The notes under the pieces were generated by a model. The model had not been told where the DNA came from. It did no database searches and saw only the letters and a list, made by a program, of their open reading frames with translations. Positions 34,207 through 46,455 of a DNA stretch of 64,000 nucleotides are shown piece by piece; position 1 is the first letter of the stretch, and each line of letters opens with the position of its first letter. A program made the translations under genes and the position numbers. Source of the DNA: Rhizophagus clarus (taxonomy: Eukaryota > Glomeromycota > Glomeromycetes > Glomerales > Glomeraceae); the NCBI GenBank assembly GCA_015698045.1, contig BLAL01000194.1, forward strand, positions 1 to 64,000. Reading direction: 5' to 3'.

Positions 34207-34538
34207 CAGTAATAGCAAATGATCAGGTCATTTGTCCATTTTGAGATGATTCCTGAATGGCCTTTGAATGACCTAATCATTAGGATCATTTGTCATTTAA
34301 GTTATTTAATATTAATATTTTATAATTTAGGTCAGATTTATGATTCCAGCTAGAATTATGAATTTATAGTATTATATGAAAATTTTTATCCATAAAAATA
34401 TTGAAATTGTATTGGTCAGAATTATGATGTAATTTTCAAATAACTAGGTCATTTGTTATTTAACATTGAAATGATCCAAATAACATGTAAACAGTCATTT
34501 GAGTCATTTGAGGTCATTTGAATCACTGGCCAACACTG
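34207..34538. mobile_element. 332-bp hAT-like MITE, 8-bp target duplication
   Basis: CTTGAGAC flanks both sides (34199-34206, 34539-34546). Ends CAGTAATAGCAAATGAT and (reverse complement) CAGTGTTGGCCAGTGAT are inverted, with GGTCATTTG subterminal repeats. An 8-bp duplication and CAG(T/N)G.TGGC-type ends are typical of hAT elements. It has no coding capacity. Confidence 0.87.
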
Positions 34539-34546
34539 CTTGAGAC

Positions 34547-36848
34547 CTATACAAATTAAGAGACATAATTAAAACTTTTATGAAAAGAAAAAAGAATTGT
34601 TTCATTAAAAATATTTCTTAAATAAAAAATTCTTTCTATGATTTTATTTACTGATCTCAAATTGTGTTTAAATATTTAATAGTATTTCTAAAAAAAATAT
34701 TTCATTAGAAACATTTTTTAAATAAAGAAAAATTCACTTTTTCTTTACCTTGGGTTTATGTCTATAGTATTTTAAAAGTACTCCATTAGAAATGTTTCTA
34801 TTATGCTAAAAAAAATAAATATTATGCAAAATTATTAATAGATTTAAGTAATACACATTACATGTTTATTATGCATAAAATGCAATAAAAGAGCCAATTA
34901 TAGATCAACTCAATTTCAAGCAAATAAATAGACAGATATTTTGTGTGACCATTGAATAGATATATATAGTCCTTCACTTTTCTTTAATATCAATCTTCTT
35001 TACACTCATTTTTAAATTTTATTTTTTATCATTACTGTGACTCAGAATTATTATTTCATGTGATTTATAATAATATAAGTTTATAAATCAGAATTATTAT
35101 TTCATATGATTTATAATATAAAAGTTTATGACTCAGAATTATTATTTCATATGATTTATAATATAAAAGTTTGTTTACTATTATTCTATTCATATATAAA
35201 GAATCTTTTCATTTTTTTTCTTCATATAAAAAATATTTTTAAAATAAATAAATATAAGTATATAATTTATATAATATTTATGAAAAAATATAATGTAATA
35301 ATGTAAATGTAACAGTAATATAAAATATAATTATAATATAATATAATAATTAAAATTAGTTATAAAAAATATATTAGAATAATCATAAATATATAATATA
35401 AGAATGTAAATAGTTATAAAAGTAACTCTTCCATGAGGCTATAATAATCAGAAGCAATCATTTTCATAATTACAGTTTCTTTAAGAAGGTCTACTAATTC
35501 TAAAGAAAGAATCAGTTATGTATTATCCTTCATAATATTCAAAAAAACTAATGTACCCATATATTTTACTTAATATAATCTAATTTATTATAAATTGAAT
35601 TATTATTGATCATCCTGTCTGTTTTCTTTTTATAGATATTCTGGTTTACAACTATTTACTATGTTGTAATAAGCCTGATCATGCTATTATATTTAAATAC
35701 AACAAATAAAGTTTATTTTTCATCAAAATAGAAATATAGTTACAGAAAATAACAAAATTAGATTTTATCCATGTAGTTAAAGGAAGAAACAATTAGTATT
35801 TAAAACAATTTTAACCAATTTTATTATTTTTACTATCTCAATCTAAACATGGTTCACTTTTAGAGTTGAATATATACACTTCAACTATACATTCTATTAC
35901 TTTTATTTGTAAGATTCTGAGTAAATTCAAGTTCAAGTTTTATGCACTTATAACACTAACTTTCTTTATTTTTAATATCTGAAAAAGATAAGTGAAATTG
36001 ATGATTATTTTTATATTTCTATATGAGAGATAAACTATTATTAATATAATTCTTAGAAATATACTTTTCATTTTAGCATATGTTAATTTTTTAACCACTA
36101 CAATATTGAGTTTTCTATTTGTGCAATAAAAACACCATGAATGATAATTTTTGATAAATCAAAATAAACAATTTCATTAATAATTTTTATTACATTCTCA
36201 AAATATTAGAATTTCACAATTAATATATACTTTAAAAAGGCATTTTCCTTTATGAGATTCTGCTATCTTTATTGTATCATTCAAATTCTAAAAAAATTTT
36301 TTTAATATTGCAGTTAATAAAAATATATTTCTTGAATAATTATTTTATTTTTTAAAATACTATAAAGTATTATGAATTATACAAATTAGATAAAACAATA
36401 CCTTTGATAAAACAGATTCCATTCACTTTTAAACATCTATTTAAACTATTAATTGTAGAAAAATCCCAAATAATATATATATAAGTAATAAAAAAATTTG
36501 CTTATTTATCATATAAAATTTTTTTTTAAGTCATATAAAATTTTGTTTATTAGAAAGCAAAATATAAAAAAAGTCATAATTATAGATGCATAATAAAGAG
36601 TTAAAATTATTGAAGTTATATATAGATTTTATGTAACAAGAGGTGATTTTTATACTATATATATATATGAAAAAATTTTAATTTTACAAAAATCTTCATT
36701 CCACAATTTTTCAAAATCATAAAAAATAAACAACAAAATTTATTATTTTTATTTTTATAATATTAAAATATCAAATAATAGTAATAATAATAATCTCCTT
36801 TATGAAGCAGAATAACTAATGTTTTTTTCTACTATAAATACAGAAGAT
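34547..36848. other. AT-rich DNA with one short tandem repeat
   Basis: 35037-35172 holds three copies of an approximately 56-bp unit (GACTCAGAATTATTATTTCA then TATGATTTATAATATAAAAG). Intron-like 3' ends recur weakly near 34600-34800 on the minus strand. No gene was recognised. Confidence 0.45.
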
Positions 36849-36956
36849 ATGAAAACTATAAAAGAACTTCTTGGTAGGAACATTTCTTTAGAGTTAGATA
36901 TACTAATAAAAAAGAAGAAAAATAAAAACAAGAAAAAACCTAAGAAAGACAAATAA
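36849..36956 (+). CDS. Small Lys-rich ORF, 35 codons, doubtful
   Basis: ATG to TAA: MKTIKELLGRNISLELDIL followed by a Lys/Asn-rich basic tail. Amphipathic start plus basic tail could be a first exon of the ORF at 37058, but no good 5' splice site is visible. It may be chance in A-rich DNA. Confidence 0.25.
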   Translation: MKTIKELLGRNISLELDILIKKKKNKNKKKPKKDK

Positions 36957-37057
36957 CCTGTAAAAGCTTTACTTTCACAAACGTCTATTGAAGTCTTCTA
37001 AGAGTATATCTTTAAAGATATAATAGATTATATTATCTTTAAAAATTTCAAGGTATA

Positions 37058-37495
37058 ATGTCTTCTTCGCTACAGGAACAAATAATAAGATTAGTCACAA
37101 TTTTTTGCAAAAAAAAGGATCTTCTCAGATATAAAGTTTTCTTTCAAAAGACTGGTATACCTAACATACTGCTATTTTTAATAATAAATGTTAGTAAAAG
37201 AGCTTCTAAGGCTACTATTGATAATAACCCATTTATTTATAAAAGTCTTTCTTCATACTTTAAGAATATAATGCAAAAAGCAGCTCTTCTGGATATATTA
37301 TGTGAGTCAAAGAAGATAAGATCTTCATCAATAAAATTACAATCAAAATCATCAATTATTATTGTTGACAATTTCACAACCCCAAATATGGATATTTATC
37401 AACCTAAATCTTCTGAAAAATTGGCAATTAATACTGATAAACAGGATAATTCAAATGAGTCATACCATAACAGTCATTGCACATGTAACATGTAA
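37058..37495 (+). CDS. 145-codon ORF, unknown protein
   Basis: The frame gives a mixed composition: QEQIIRLVTIFCKKKDLLRY, RASKATIDNNPFIYKSLSSY, then a Ser/Asn-rich C-terminus ending HNSHCTCNM. It is the longest non-low-complexity frame in the 34.6-44 kb region, which favours a real gene or recent gene fragment. ATG at 37058 is the first in frame. I do not recognise a domain. It lies just left of the inverted repeat at 37690. Confidence 0.45.
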   Translation: MSSSLQEQIIRLVTIFCKKKDLLRYKVFFQKTGIPNILLFLIINVSKRASKATIDNNPFIYKSLSSYFKNIMQKAALLDILCESKKIRSSSIKLQSKSSIIIVDNFTTPNMDIYQPKSSEKLAINTDKQDNSNESYHNSHCTCNM

Positions 37496-37689
37496 ATTAT
37501 TTTCATATTAAAAGAATCTTGTGTAACTATAATTGAGTTACTTTAATTTATAATTAACTGTTAATTTTAATATGCAACTCCTATATAAATTAAGTAATTA
37601 CATAGATCGTCATGTATTCTACAAGTTTTTAATACCAATTTTTTATTTTTACAATTATTTTTTTTCTTCATATATACATGAAATTTATG

Positions 37690-37850
37690 TTAAAAAACTA
37701 ACATTTTTCAAGATCCTTTTAAAAGTATGAATAAATATATAATTCAAATAGCAAAAATATATGTAATTTTGCATGAGAAGAAAGTTTTTCTAAAGTTGTA
37801 AAATCAGTTTTTCAAGTAGTTTTCATATAAACACGAAAAAACTGGTTTTT
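37690..37850. repeat. Inverted repeat, right copy (partner at 29160-29300)
   Basis: Reverse complement of the 29160-29300 sequence, sharing CTTTTAAAAGTA and ATATATGTAATTTTGCATGAG. Confidence 0.55.
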
Positions 37851-39239
37851 TGATAAAAAAAAAACTTTTTTCACATAAATAAAATCCTAAAGAAAAATAT
37901 TTAACTAACAATAAATATACTATTTTTAATTATAATTTTACAAAATAAATAACTTTTACTAAAGTAATGAGGCTAGTTATCCAACTGGATTTTTAGTTAT
38001 TATTGAATCTATCAAAATTTTTTTGTTTTTCAATATGAAATAATGACAGAATTTTATTTATTATAGAAAATAAGATGAATATAACATTACTATACTTATT
38101 TTTGGATAGTGCATTTATTTTTAACTAAATAAACCCTACAAGATAATTGTTATTTTTAATTCATTTATTTCTATCCAATTATATTTTAATATTAGATTTC
38201 TAGTAATTTAATCGTAAAAAGAAATTTTTTTAATATTTAGTTATTCTTCAAATTAATGGATAGTTTATTTAACCACTAAAACTATAAAGAATAATTAAAA
38301 TTTTACAATATAATTATACAAATAAAATAAAAAAAAAAGAATTTTTTTTTAATAAATTTAAATTATATTTAAATTTTATTTGAATTTATATATTTTTATT
38401 TCTTTATTTGTTATATAATGGTGCAAAATATTTTTCATTTTAATATAAAGTCTTATATTATTCACTATTTTTAATAAATTTTAAGTTTTTACATTATTTT
38501 TTTATTTTTAATATAAAAAATACATTAACTTCTAGCTAAAATCCAACTTAAAAAAATTTGTTATAAAAAGGATTATTTTTATATATGCTGTTTTGTAACT
38601 TTATTTTGTATAATGGTATACAATCTATAATCAAAATTCAATTAATTGAGAGTTTTTTCATATGTTAATATCTGTCTTATATTAACAATTTATTATATAG
38701 TATTTTTTGTTATATCAAGGTTCATTGTAGAGAGAGATGACTGCATTGCCTGACATTTTTATGAAATCTATCCAAATATATGTGCAAATTTTAAATATAT
38801 TTTATTGCATTATGAATGTAAAACATTAAATAGTATAAAATGAATTTTTAAAAATATATATGATGATTATGAATCTTTAATAAAAAAAATTTATAAAGTA
38901 ATAAAAAAACATTTTGTAGTTATTGACATCTAGAAACCATTTGATGACTTCTTATCAATTAAATTTAAATAGGATAAACCTTTGAAAAATAGCTGGATTC
39001 AGAATGATTTGTGCTTTGCAGCTTTATAAGGTAAATTTTCATAAAGAATAATTCTGTCTTTTGATTCTTCTACATATCAGATTAAAAATATATTTTCTAT
39101 TTAAAGATATTTTATAGTTCAGAATATTTTTTCTTCATTGTAAGATAAATATAAATAAGAGAATATATACTATAAGATGTATATAATTAGTAATATTATT
39201 ATAAAGATGATTATATATTAAAAAAATAAGGAATATGAT
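37851..39239. other. AT-rich non-coding DNA
   Basis: No feature recognised beyond poly(A)/poly(T) runs. Confidence 0.4.
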
Positions 39240-39770
39240 GATTCTAAATTTATTTTAAGACTAATGATTTTATTACCTTTCTTCTGTCCTTATCATTTTT
39301 AATCACTTTATTTTACTTAGATTTACTGATGTTTCTAAAATCTATTCTAATAAAAAAGTATTAGTTTCTTGAAGAAGAAAATTTTTTTTTTTATTTTACT
39401 TTTTATACTGAAAGTAAATCATTTCTCATTTGTATTAATTCATTCTTTTTTTTTGTCAGTATATTTTTTAACTTCATTTTTGCCAATTCTAAACTAATAT
39501 TTTTATCAAATAGTTTTATGTATTTCAGTTTAGATTTACATTTAAAAGAATCAGCTTTGATAATCTCTTTTATGCTAAAAAAATATCCTGCTCTAATTCC
39601 TCTACTTTTAAATGGAAATTTGTATCTCTTCCAATTTTATAGTAATCTTGTTCTTAACATTTGCAAGAGAAATCTCTTTTTAATTAATCTCATTTTTGAA
39701 TTTTCTTGCTTCATTTTCAAACTGGTATGCATACTCTGAAAAACTCTTATTAATTTTTATCAAGAGATTA
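39240..39770 (-). pseudogene. Decayed coiled-coil protein gene
   Basis: Read on the minus strand from about 39765: SEYAYQFENEARKFKNEIN, stop, KEISLANVKNKITIKLEEIQ, stop, then after a shift VEELEQDIFLA, TAA, KRLSKLILLNVNLN, and more broken fragments. Heptad-like spacing of I/L with many K/E indicates a coiled coil. Multiple stops and shifts make it a relic. Confidence 0.5.
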
Positions 39771-40107
39771 TTTTTAATGCCAAACTAAATACCTAAGCTT
39801 AAAGTAATATTTAGATCATATTTTACACAAACAAATTAGTTTTCAAGCTCAGTTTTTTCTCTCAATAACTTCTTGTAAAGAGAAAAAAATATAATTATAT
39901 ATTAAAAGATGTTACATGTAAATGTTTTAAATATAAGTCAGAAAAATAAAATTTGCTAGACAATATATAAAATAATTATTTTAAAATGTGTATAAAAATC
40001 ATGTAAAATGAAAATAATTATCAATTTATTATTTTTGTTCATATCTTATTAATTATTAAACAATATAAATAAAGCTTTATTATATATAATTATATCAAAT
40101 ACATTAT
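39771..40107. other. AT-rich non-coding DNA
   Basis: No feature recognised. Confidence 0.4.
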
Positions 40108-41852
40108 CATATGCGCCGATTTGAAGAATTTGCCGATCATCAATTATGTGGCGCAGTACTGATTAAAATCGATCAAAACCGTCCCTACATAAGAAAAAAT
40201 AAGCCAAAAAATACTTAAAAAAACTTTTAAAACCTTTTCCAAAAAAATTTACCTCTTTAACCTGAAACCAGTAGAAGAAATTTCTAAAAAAAAGGAATAA
40301 AAATATTATAAAATTAGTTTATTTAAAAAAAAAAGTAAGAATAAGCACCAGAATAATGATTTAACGAAAAAAAATTGATTGAAAAATAATTAATAACAAA
40401 TATCAAATAGATTTTAACTAAATAAACTAATCAATATATAATTTAAATTCACTAAAATATCGTTATTAATCTTAGAATTATTTATTTATTGAAAGATTAT
40501 TTTTGAATAATTTTGCTGCCTAAATAAATTTTTTTTTATAAACTATTGAAAAAAAAAATAAAAAAATAGCTCCAAGTTATATTTAATGTAAAATAACTAC
40601 TAATATACTTGCCAAAATTCCCAACTTACATAATGTAAAAACTGGTGGAAAAGTTTGATGAGGAAGTTAATGGGGAGTTTAATATGGAGTTTACGAAAGA
40701 AAAAAATTTTTTAACGCTACTTTTGTTAAAGTAATTTCTCGATATTTGTGTCATATGATCATGTAACACAAGAGTGATCCTTTTTGTGAAACTTATTTAA
40801 CTTAATTTTTATCTAATTATCATTAAATTCCTTAATTTAGGCTAATTTTGTTAATTCTGAAAATCGGCAGATATGTATTTTAATATATTATTCTTTATTT
40901 TTATTTAATTTATTAGGACCCTGAATTAGAAACCTACATTTAACCATATTTTGAGCCTTAATCTAGCCTAGATTTAAAAACAATATATCATATGTCAATT
41001 TGATCTGGTCTAAAATAAAAATATTGAAATCTAGACCTGATCTGTATTTGAACTGGTTTTTAATATATGTAAAAAAAAATAAAGAAGAAAGAAAATGTAA
41101 TTAAAGTTTTATAATAAAAATATAATGTTTAGATAAAAAAATAATTTGTATATGAACTTAAAATAAAAAATATTGATTTTCAAGTTTGATCCAAAATTAG
41201 AAATTTGTGGCAAAATTAATTTTGGCCAGAATTAAGAAGATTTTAACCAGCATTAAAAAAATCTGGATTTTCTAAAAAAAATCTGCCAGTCCAGCCTGGT
41301 TTGAGTCTTTTTTTAATTAATATTTGCCAGACTGAACCTGATCTAATATCTGGGTCTAGACTGGACTAATCCAAGTCTGGACTCAGTTTGCAGACCTCTA
41401 CCATGAACTATGATATATAAATAGATCTGGGATTAAGTTTGCTTATTAATTATATAAAATTTTTAAAAAATTACTTATTTTAAAAGTATTTTTGCAAATT
41501 TCTTATTCTATATATTCTACTATTAAAAAATCTACTGATTAGATTTTGATGAAATTTATATTATTGGATTTGTCTTAATAAAATAAATCTAATAACATAA
41601 ATTTTATTTTGATAGTATTAATATTGACTAAAATATTCCAAATTAGAAAATTTATTATATATTATATTTAATTTAAATAAAAGTTGTTTAAGGTTCTAAC
41701 CTATTATACTGTATATTATTTTATATTAATAGTAATAACACATGCAGTATAATTCTCTTATTTTGAATAAAATTAAATTTGTATTCTAGCAAAAATATAA
41801 TAAAGATTTTAAAAATATAATACATAGTTTAGTGGTGAAATTTATTTCTATT

Positions 41853-42116
41853 TCATATTATTTTACCACCTTTTTTGCTATTTGTTAAATAGAACAAATC
41901 TATCTTTAAGTATTTAAATTTTTCACTAATATTACCCTTAATAGCAGAATTCTCTTTATCAATAATAACAATCTTTCTATTAATAATAACAATTTTTTTA
42001 TCCTTAATAGAAATCTTGTTATAGAAAAAATCAAATTTTTTGGCAATCAATTCAAATCCTGACTCAATTCTTTCATTTATATTTATGTATCCTAATTCTA
42101 TATTTTTATTTATCAT
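41853..42116 (-). CDS. 87-codon coiled-coil ORF, possibly a fragment
   Basis: MINKNIELGYININERIESG ... AKKFDFFYNKIS ... IIDKENSAIKGNISEKFKYL. Repeated IV.I(D/N)(K/R) units and ISEKF.YL heptads suggest a coiled coil of a kind I recall as common in Rhizophagus. It lies inside the 3.95-kb TIR element on the minus strand. It is short for the family, so perhaps truncated. Confidence 0.4.
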   Translation of the reverse strand: MINKNIELGYININERIESGFELIAKKFDFFYNKISIKDKKIVIINRKIVIIDKENSAIKGNISEKFKYLKIDLFYLTNSKKGGKII

Positions 42117-43480
42117 TTTAATTTCCTAAAAAGTCAATGATATTATTATATGAAACAGGTGTTATTGTTTAAGATTACTATATATATGTCATTTATTTAG
42201 TAAGCATAAGATATTAAGTAAATTATCATAAATATAATGACTATTATTGATTTAATAACTAACATAAATTTAAAAAAATGCACATATAATCTAAAATATA
42301 ATATTCAAATTTATTGATATATTAATTAGCAAAGAAATAGTGCAGAAATACTTTACCATAAGTTTTTTTTACAATTGTCTACAGTTTCTATAGTTTTATG
42401 TACTAAGATTATTATTGATCTTGAATTTGTTATTGATAATTTTATTATTAACTTTGACCTTTCATCATAAAGAAAAAAATGGTTGAATGAAAAATTATAA
42501 ATCAAATTATATAATCATATTTCTTATTAAAAATATTTTTAATTTAAACATTATTTCCAAATTAATTATTCTAAAATCTAAAATTAGTAATAATAAATAT
42601 ATTCTCAATATACCTTGCTTAATATCCTAGTTTGTAAATCAAATAAACATATTTCTTCTATTCTCAAATAACACATAATAATAAATTATTATTTTATTAA
42701 ATAAACATTATTTCCAAACCTTAATTCATAAATTTGTAATTTATCATTAAACATATATTACTGATTTTCATAAAATTAAATTTTAGGTAAGTTTATTATT
42801 AAATAAACTTTATTCATTCATTATAACTTATATATTTTTTAATATTGAGATTTAATCAAAAATTAAGCTTTTTTATATAAAATTAATAATAAATTTTCCT
42901 AATATTTTTTCTACTAAAATTCATTTTTCTTCTCTCTAAACTATTTCTTTTTAAGTGATAATTCATAATTTGTTATACTTAGTATTCTAATACTAATTAA
43001 AAATAGTATTTCTAGAAATAAAAATAAAATGTTTCTCATCATTTTTCTAAATTTTTATATGAAAAGTAAATAGTATAATGCATAGCATTGTTTAGTATTA
43101 CATTATTGTTTGTAAGATTAACTAAAAATAGATATTTTCCTATAAATTTCTAATTATTTTTCTCATGAAAAATAAATGAAAAATAAGTGAATAATTGTCT
43201 AATAAAATATTGTATTACTATCCAGTTATATTATATGATTTGTATTACTACTCAATTATATCATGTAATATTACATGTTATAAATCACATGTTATATTTA
43301 CTAGATTACCACTTAATCATCCATATTTCTGTATTTATCATGCTACAACAGAATTAATAAAATTAAGATATTTTGTAAGTTATTACAATTCTGAAATAAA
43401 AATTATATTTTACAAATTAAAATCACATTATATTACAGAGTCATGTGATAAGATTTACTTTTAATTAAATCATAATAAAA
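42117..43480. other. AT-rich interior of the TIR element
   Basis: No gene recognised. A short direct repeat (TTGTATTACTA(C/T)(C/T)CA.TTATAT) lies at 43211-43275. The 89-codon frame at 43195-43464 overlaps it and has no domain-like character. Confidence 0.4.
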
Positions 43481-44077
43481 TATTTTTTCATTTGCAAACT
43501 CTGTTAATTTCTTTATTATTTTCTCATCAGTTCTCCATCAGTTTTTAAATTAGGTAAGCTGAAAAGTTTTGAAAGTATATATAACAGTTTTTCTGCTTTA
43601 AATACAAGCTATAGCTCTCTTTTTTATTCTTTAAAGGTTTTTTTACAATCTGTGAGAAAAAAAATATATTATTTGATAGAAATATTCAAAAAATCATAAT
43701 TAATAGCTTTAAATGTAATTTATTAAGTTACAACAGATTGAATTTCGAATTAATAAAATATTTAATTAAGATTTATTTAGTAATTATTTTAAATAATTTA
43801 TTAACTGTTAATTTTTTAATTTTTTTTCATTAAATATTATGATTTTTTTTTTAATAAACTAACTATATAGTTTTTTCCTTTATTTTTTAGGATGGATTTA
43901 TTTGTTTTAATTGAAGAAATAAATTTTGTAATAGAAATTTTGAAAGGGTTATTTTTTTAATATAATATTTGATCATTTTTATTTGGGAACGGTTTTGATT
44001 TTAATCGGAACTGCACCACTCAGCTGATTGAACATCAGTTGACCCTAACCCTTAATTCCGCCGATCGGCCCATATGC

Positions 44078-44657
44078 ATACACTCCACAACACCTCGACC
44101 CTACACCACTCATCTCCTATGAAATAAATAATACATGTCGAGTAACTGTTGTATTTACCGAAACACGTGCATTGGCAATAAGCAATATGATTGGTGAAGT
44201 TTGCTGAGTTCATTGATCTTGCACGAAAGTGCCGCAGTTACAAGGTTACGGAGTGCAGAATAACAGCTCTAACTTTATTTTATATTATTAATATTTTATA
44301 TGTACTGAGTATTTGATTTTGTTACTTATTAATGACATGTAAACGATTGAACGTGTTTGAACATTATTTCAAATTGAAAATACAAAGCAATTTTGAATGA
44401 GCAACAATGTTTAATAAACTAAAAAAAAAAGCGAAAAACCACTATTTAAATCACTAAACTATTTTTAAATAATAGTATTAAAAACATTTATTAATTAATT
44501 TTAATTAATTACGAAAATCGCCGTCGGACTAATCGAAGTTTGTGCTACACACATTAATCGGCGTAACCTGTCACACATTTTAGATCGCGAATGACTATTT
44601 AAATACTCATTAATTTGATCGTTTGATCGACATTAAACTTTCCCACTTTTCTGTAAC
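44078..44657 (+). promoter_or_regulatory. Upstream region of the BTB-TLDc gene
   Basis: Less AT-rich than the surroundings, with CACGTG at 44164 and ATTGG (inverted CCAAT) at 44172 and 44190, CGAAAGTGCCGCAG at 44223 and a CT-rich start-proximal stretch TTTCCCACTTTTCTG just before the ATG. No TATA box can be singled out in AT-rich DNA. Confidence 0.4.
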
Positions 44658-46178
44658 TTGAAAATGTTAAACCAATTTTTTCCAAGCTTAAGTAAAAATT
44701 ATATTGAGATTTTAGATGACGATGAATATTACGATATTACAATTGAAGTTGGTGATGACCCAAATACAAAAGTATTCCGCTCGCATATGATTATCTTGTG
44801 TTATCGTTCTCCTTCTCTACGAACTTTGGCTTCAAATCAAAAGAATAGTGATGGTGCTTTAGCTCATGTCAAGTTGCCAAATATTACTCCAGAAATCTTT
44901 CAGATTATTTTAAAGTAAGTTAAATTTATAAGTAGTTTATTAGTAAATTATGAGCATGTTCTAAAATTTATTTTTTTTTTTATAAAAATCAGATATATTT
45001 ATGGAGGTATTATCTCATTAAACGAGGATGATATTTCAGAAATTTTACAAGTATTGGGAGCTGCTGATCAACTTCACCTTCAAGAACTAGTTGATTTTTT
45101 ACAAAAATATTTAATTGAAAGTAAATCTGAATGGATGGAACAACAATTTGAACTTATTTATCAAACGAGTTTTCATTCTAATTCTTTATTAGAACTTCAA
45201 AAATTTTGTACAGATTGTATAACTAAATCTCCTGAAAAAATATTCAAATCGCTTGATTTTACTTCACTTCCCGAAAAATCTTTGATTTCACTTATTGAGC
45301 GAGATGATTTACAAATGGATGAAGTTAAAATTTGGGAGCATGTGTTAAAATGGGGTCTCGCACAAAATCCAACAATTAATGTGGATTCTGCAACTTGGTC
45401 AGCTGATGATTTCAAATCTATGGAAACTACTTTACAGAATTGTTTACCTCTAATTAGATTTTTTGGTTTATCATCTAAAGATTTTCTACGAAAAGTTCGA
45501 CCTTATAGAAAACTTTTAAAACATAAACTTTATGAGGATTTATTAGAATATCATTTGGATCCTGAAAATGAAATACCAAATAATATTTCATTTCCTAGAT
45601 CTGACGAACTTTGTTCAAAAATCATTAATATAAATATTGTGTCCTTAGTTTCATCGTGGATTGATAACGCGGATCTTAAGAGTAAATTTGCTCACATAAA
45701 AGAATTATATTTACCATATAAATTCAAATTGCTGTTAAGGGGAAGCAGAGATGGGTTAACTCCTAAAAAGTTTCACGAATTATGTGATAACATACCTCGT
45801 ACCGTTACCTTTATTAAATTAAAAGAAACAGAAGAAATTGTTGGAGGATACAATCCCTTAATGTGGAAGGGTTCATGTGGTAATATGGAATGGGGTAAAA
45901 CCAAAGAAAGTTTTATATTTTCTTTTAAGAATAAAAATAATTTTAAAGATTCAATTTTAAGTCATGTGAAAAATATTGATAGCGCTTTATTTTATCATAT
46001 TTATTGCGGTCCCGCATTTGGAAATGATCTTTATATAGGAGTTGAAGAAGATGATGATTCGAAAGAATATAATTTTAATATTTGTCAACAAGAGAGTTAT
46101 GAAAAAAAGATAAGAGATACAGATGATATATTGTCAATAGAAGATTATGAAGTATTTCAAATCGTGAAAAAAGAATAG
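44658..46178 (+). CDS. BTB-BACK-TLDc domain protein
   Basis: Two exons, 44658-44914 and 44993-46178, joined across a 78-base GTAAGT...CAG intron, give 480 residues. The N-terminal BTB domain (about residues 20-125) is shown by DIT(I)EVG, KVFRSHMIILCYRSPSLRTL, LPNITPEIFQIILKYIYGG and LGAADQLHLQELVDF. A BACK-like helical region follows (about 130-260: FCTDCITKSPEKIF, WEHVLKWGLAQNP). The C-terminal TLDc domain (about 310-475) shows LLLRGSRDGLTPKKFHELCD, IVGGYNPLMW and SFIFSF. BTB domains dimerise and bind Cullin-3; TLDc domains are linked to oxidative-stress protection. This architecture is hugely expanded in Glomeromycotina. No lesion was seen; the frame continues exactly across the intron. A role as Cullin-3 adaptor is inference. 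Confidence 0.95.
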
Positions 46179-46272
46179 TAAGACTTAATTAGGTTTTGAA
46201 TACGTTATACATTATATTTTTTCCTATTTTATATTGTTCTGACATTAAAAGTATAGCTAAATTTTAAATAAA

Positions 46273-46455
46273 GTGGCAAAAAATATTTTGGACAATAATT
46301 CTTCTCATATTGAAAATTGTAATTACGGATGGTATAAAATAACTATAAACTTTGATATTCACTTTGATGAGGAGAAAATGCAAAAGCCATGTCGTAATAC
46401 TATAACAGGTAATGGAATTTTAGCGTGTTGCAAGTTGCAACTAAGGAGCGAATGA
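46273..46455 (+). pseudogene. Short coding-like frame downstream of the BTB gene
   Basis: About 60 codons starting at GTG with mixed composition (NCNYGWYKITINFDIHFDEE, CRNTITGNGILACCKLQLRS), ending TGA. Trp/Cys content is unusual for random AT-rich DNA, so it may be an exon fragment. No ATG at the start and no known family. Confidence 0.3.

Larger units (their letters stand above)
40115..44069. mobile_element. 3.95-kb TIR element, GCCGAT ends, with outward intron-like units
   Basis: Left GCCGATTTGAAGAATT ... ACTGATTAAAATCGATC ... AAAACCGTCCC matches the reverse complement of 43990-44069 (GCCGATCGGCGGAATT ... CCGATTAAAATC, AAAACCGTTCCC), so TIRs are about 80 bases. CATATGC flanks both sides (40108-40114, 44071-44077). 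The right arm carries GACCCTAACCCTTAA. Near the left end a minus-strand unit has TTTTTTTTAG, then AAATTTCTTCTACTGG, then GTAAATTTT (about 40245-40300). Near the right end a plus-strand unit has AAACTAACTATATAG, TTATTTTTTAG and GATGGATTTA (43855-43900). No transposase recognised. Confidence 0.75.

Noticed and set aside
43195..43464. 89-codon frame starting at TTG
   Set aside because: No ATG, overlaps a short direct repeat, composition typical of local AT-rich DNA.
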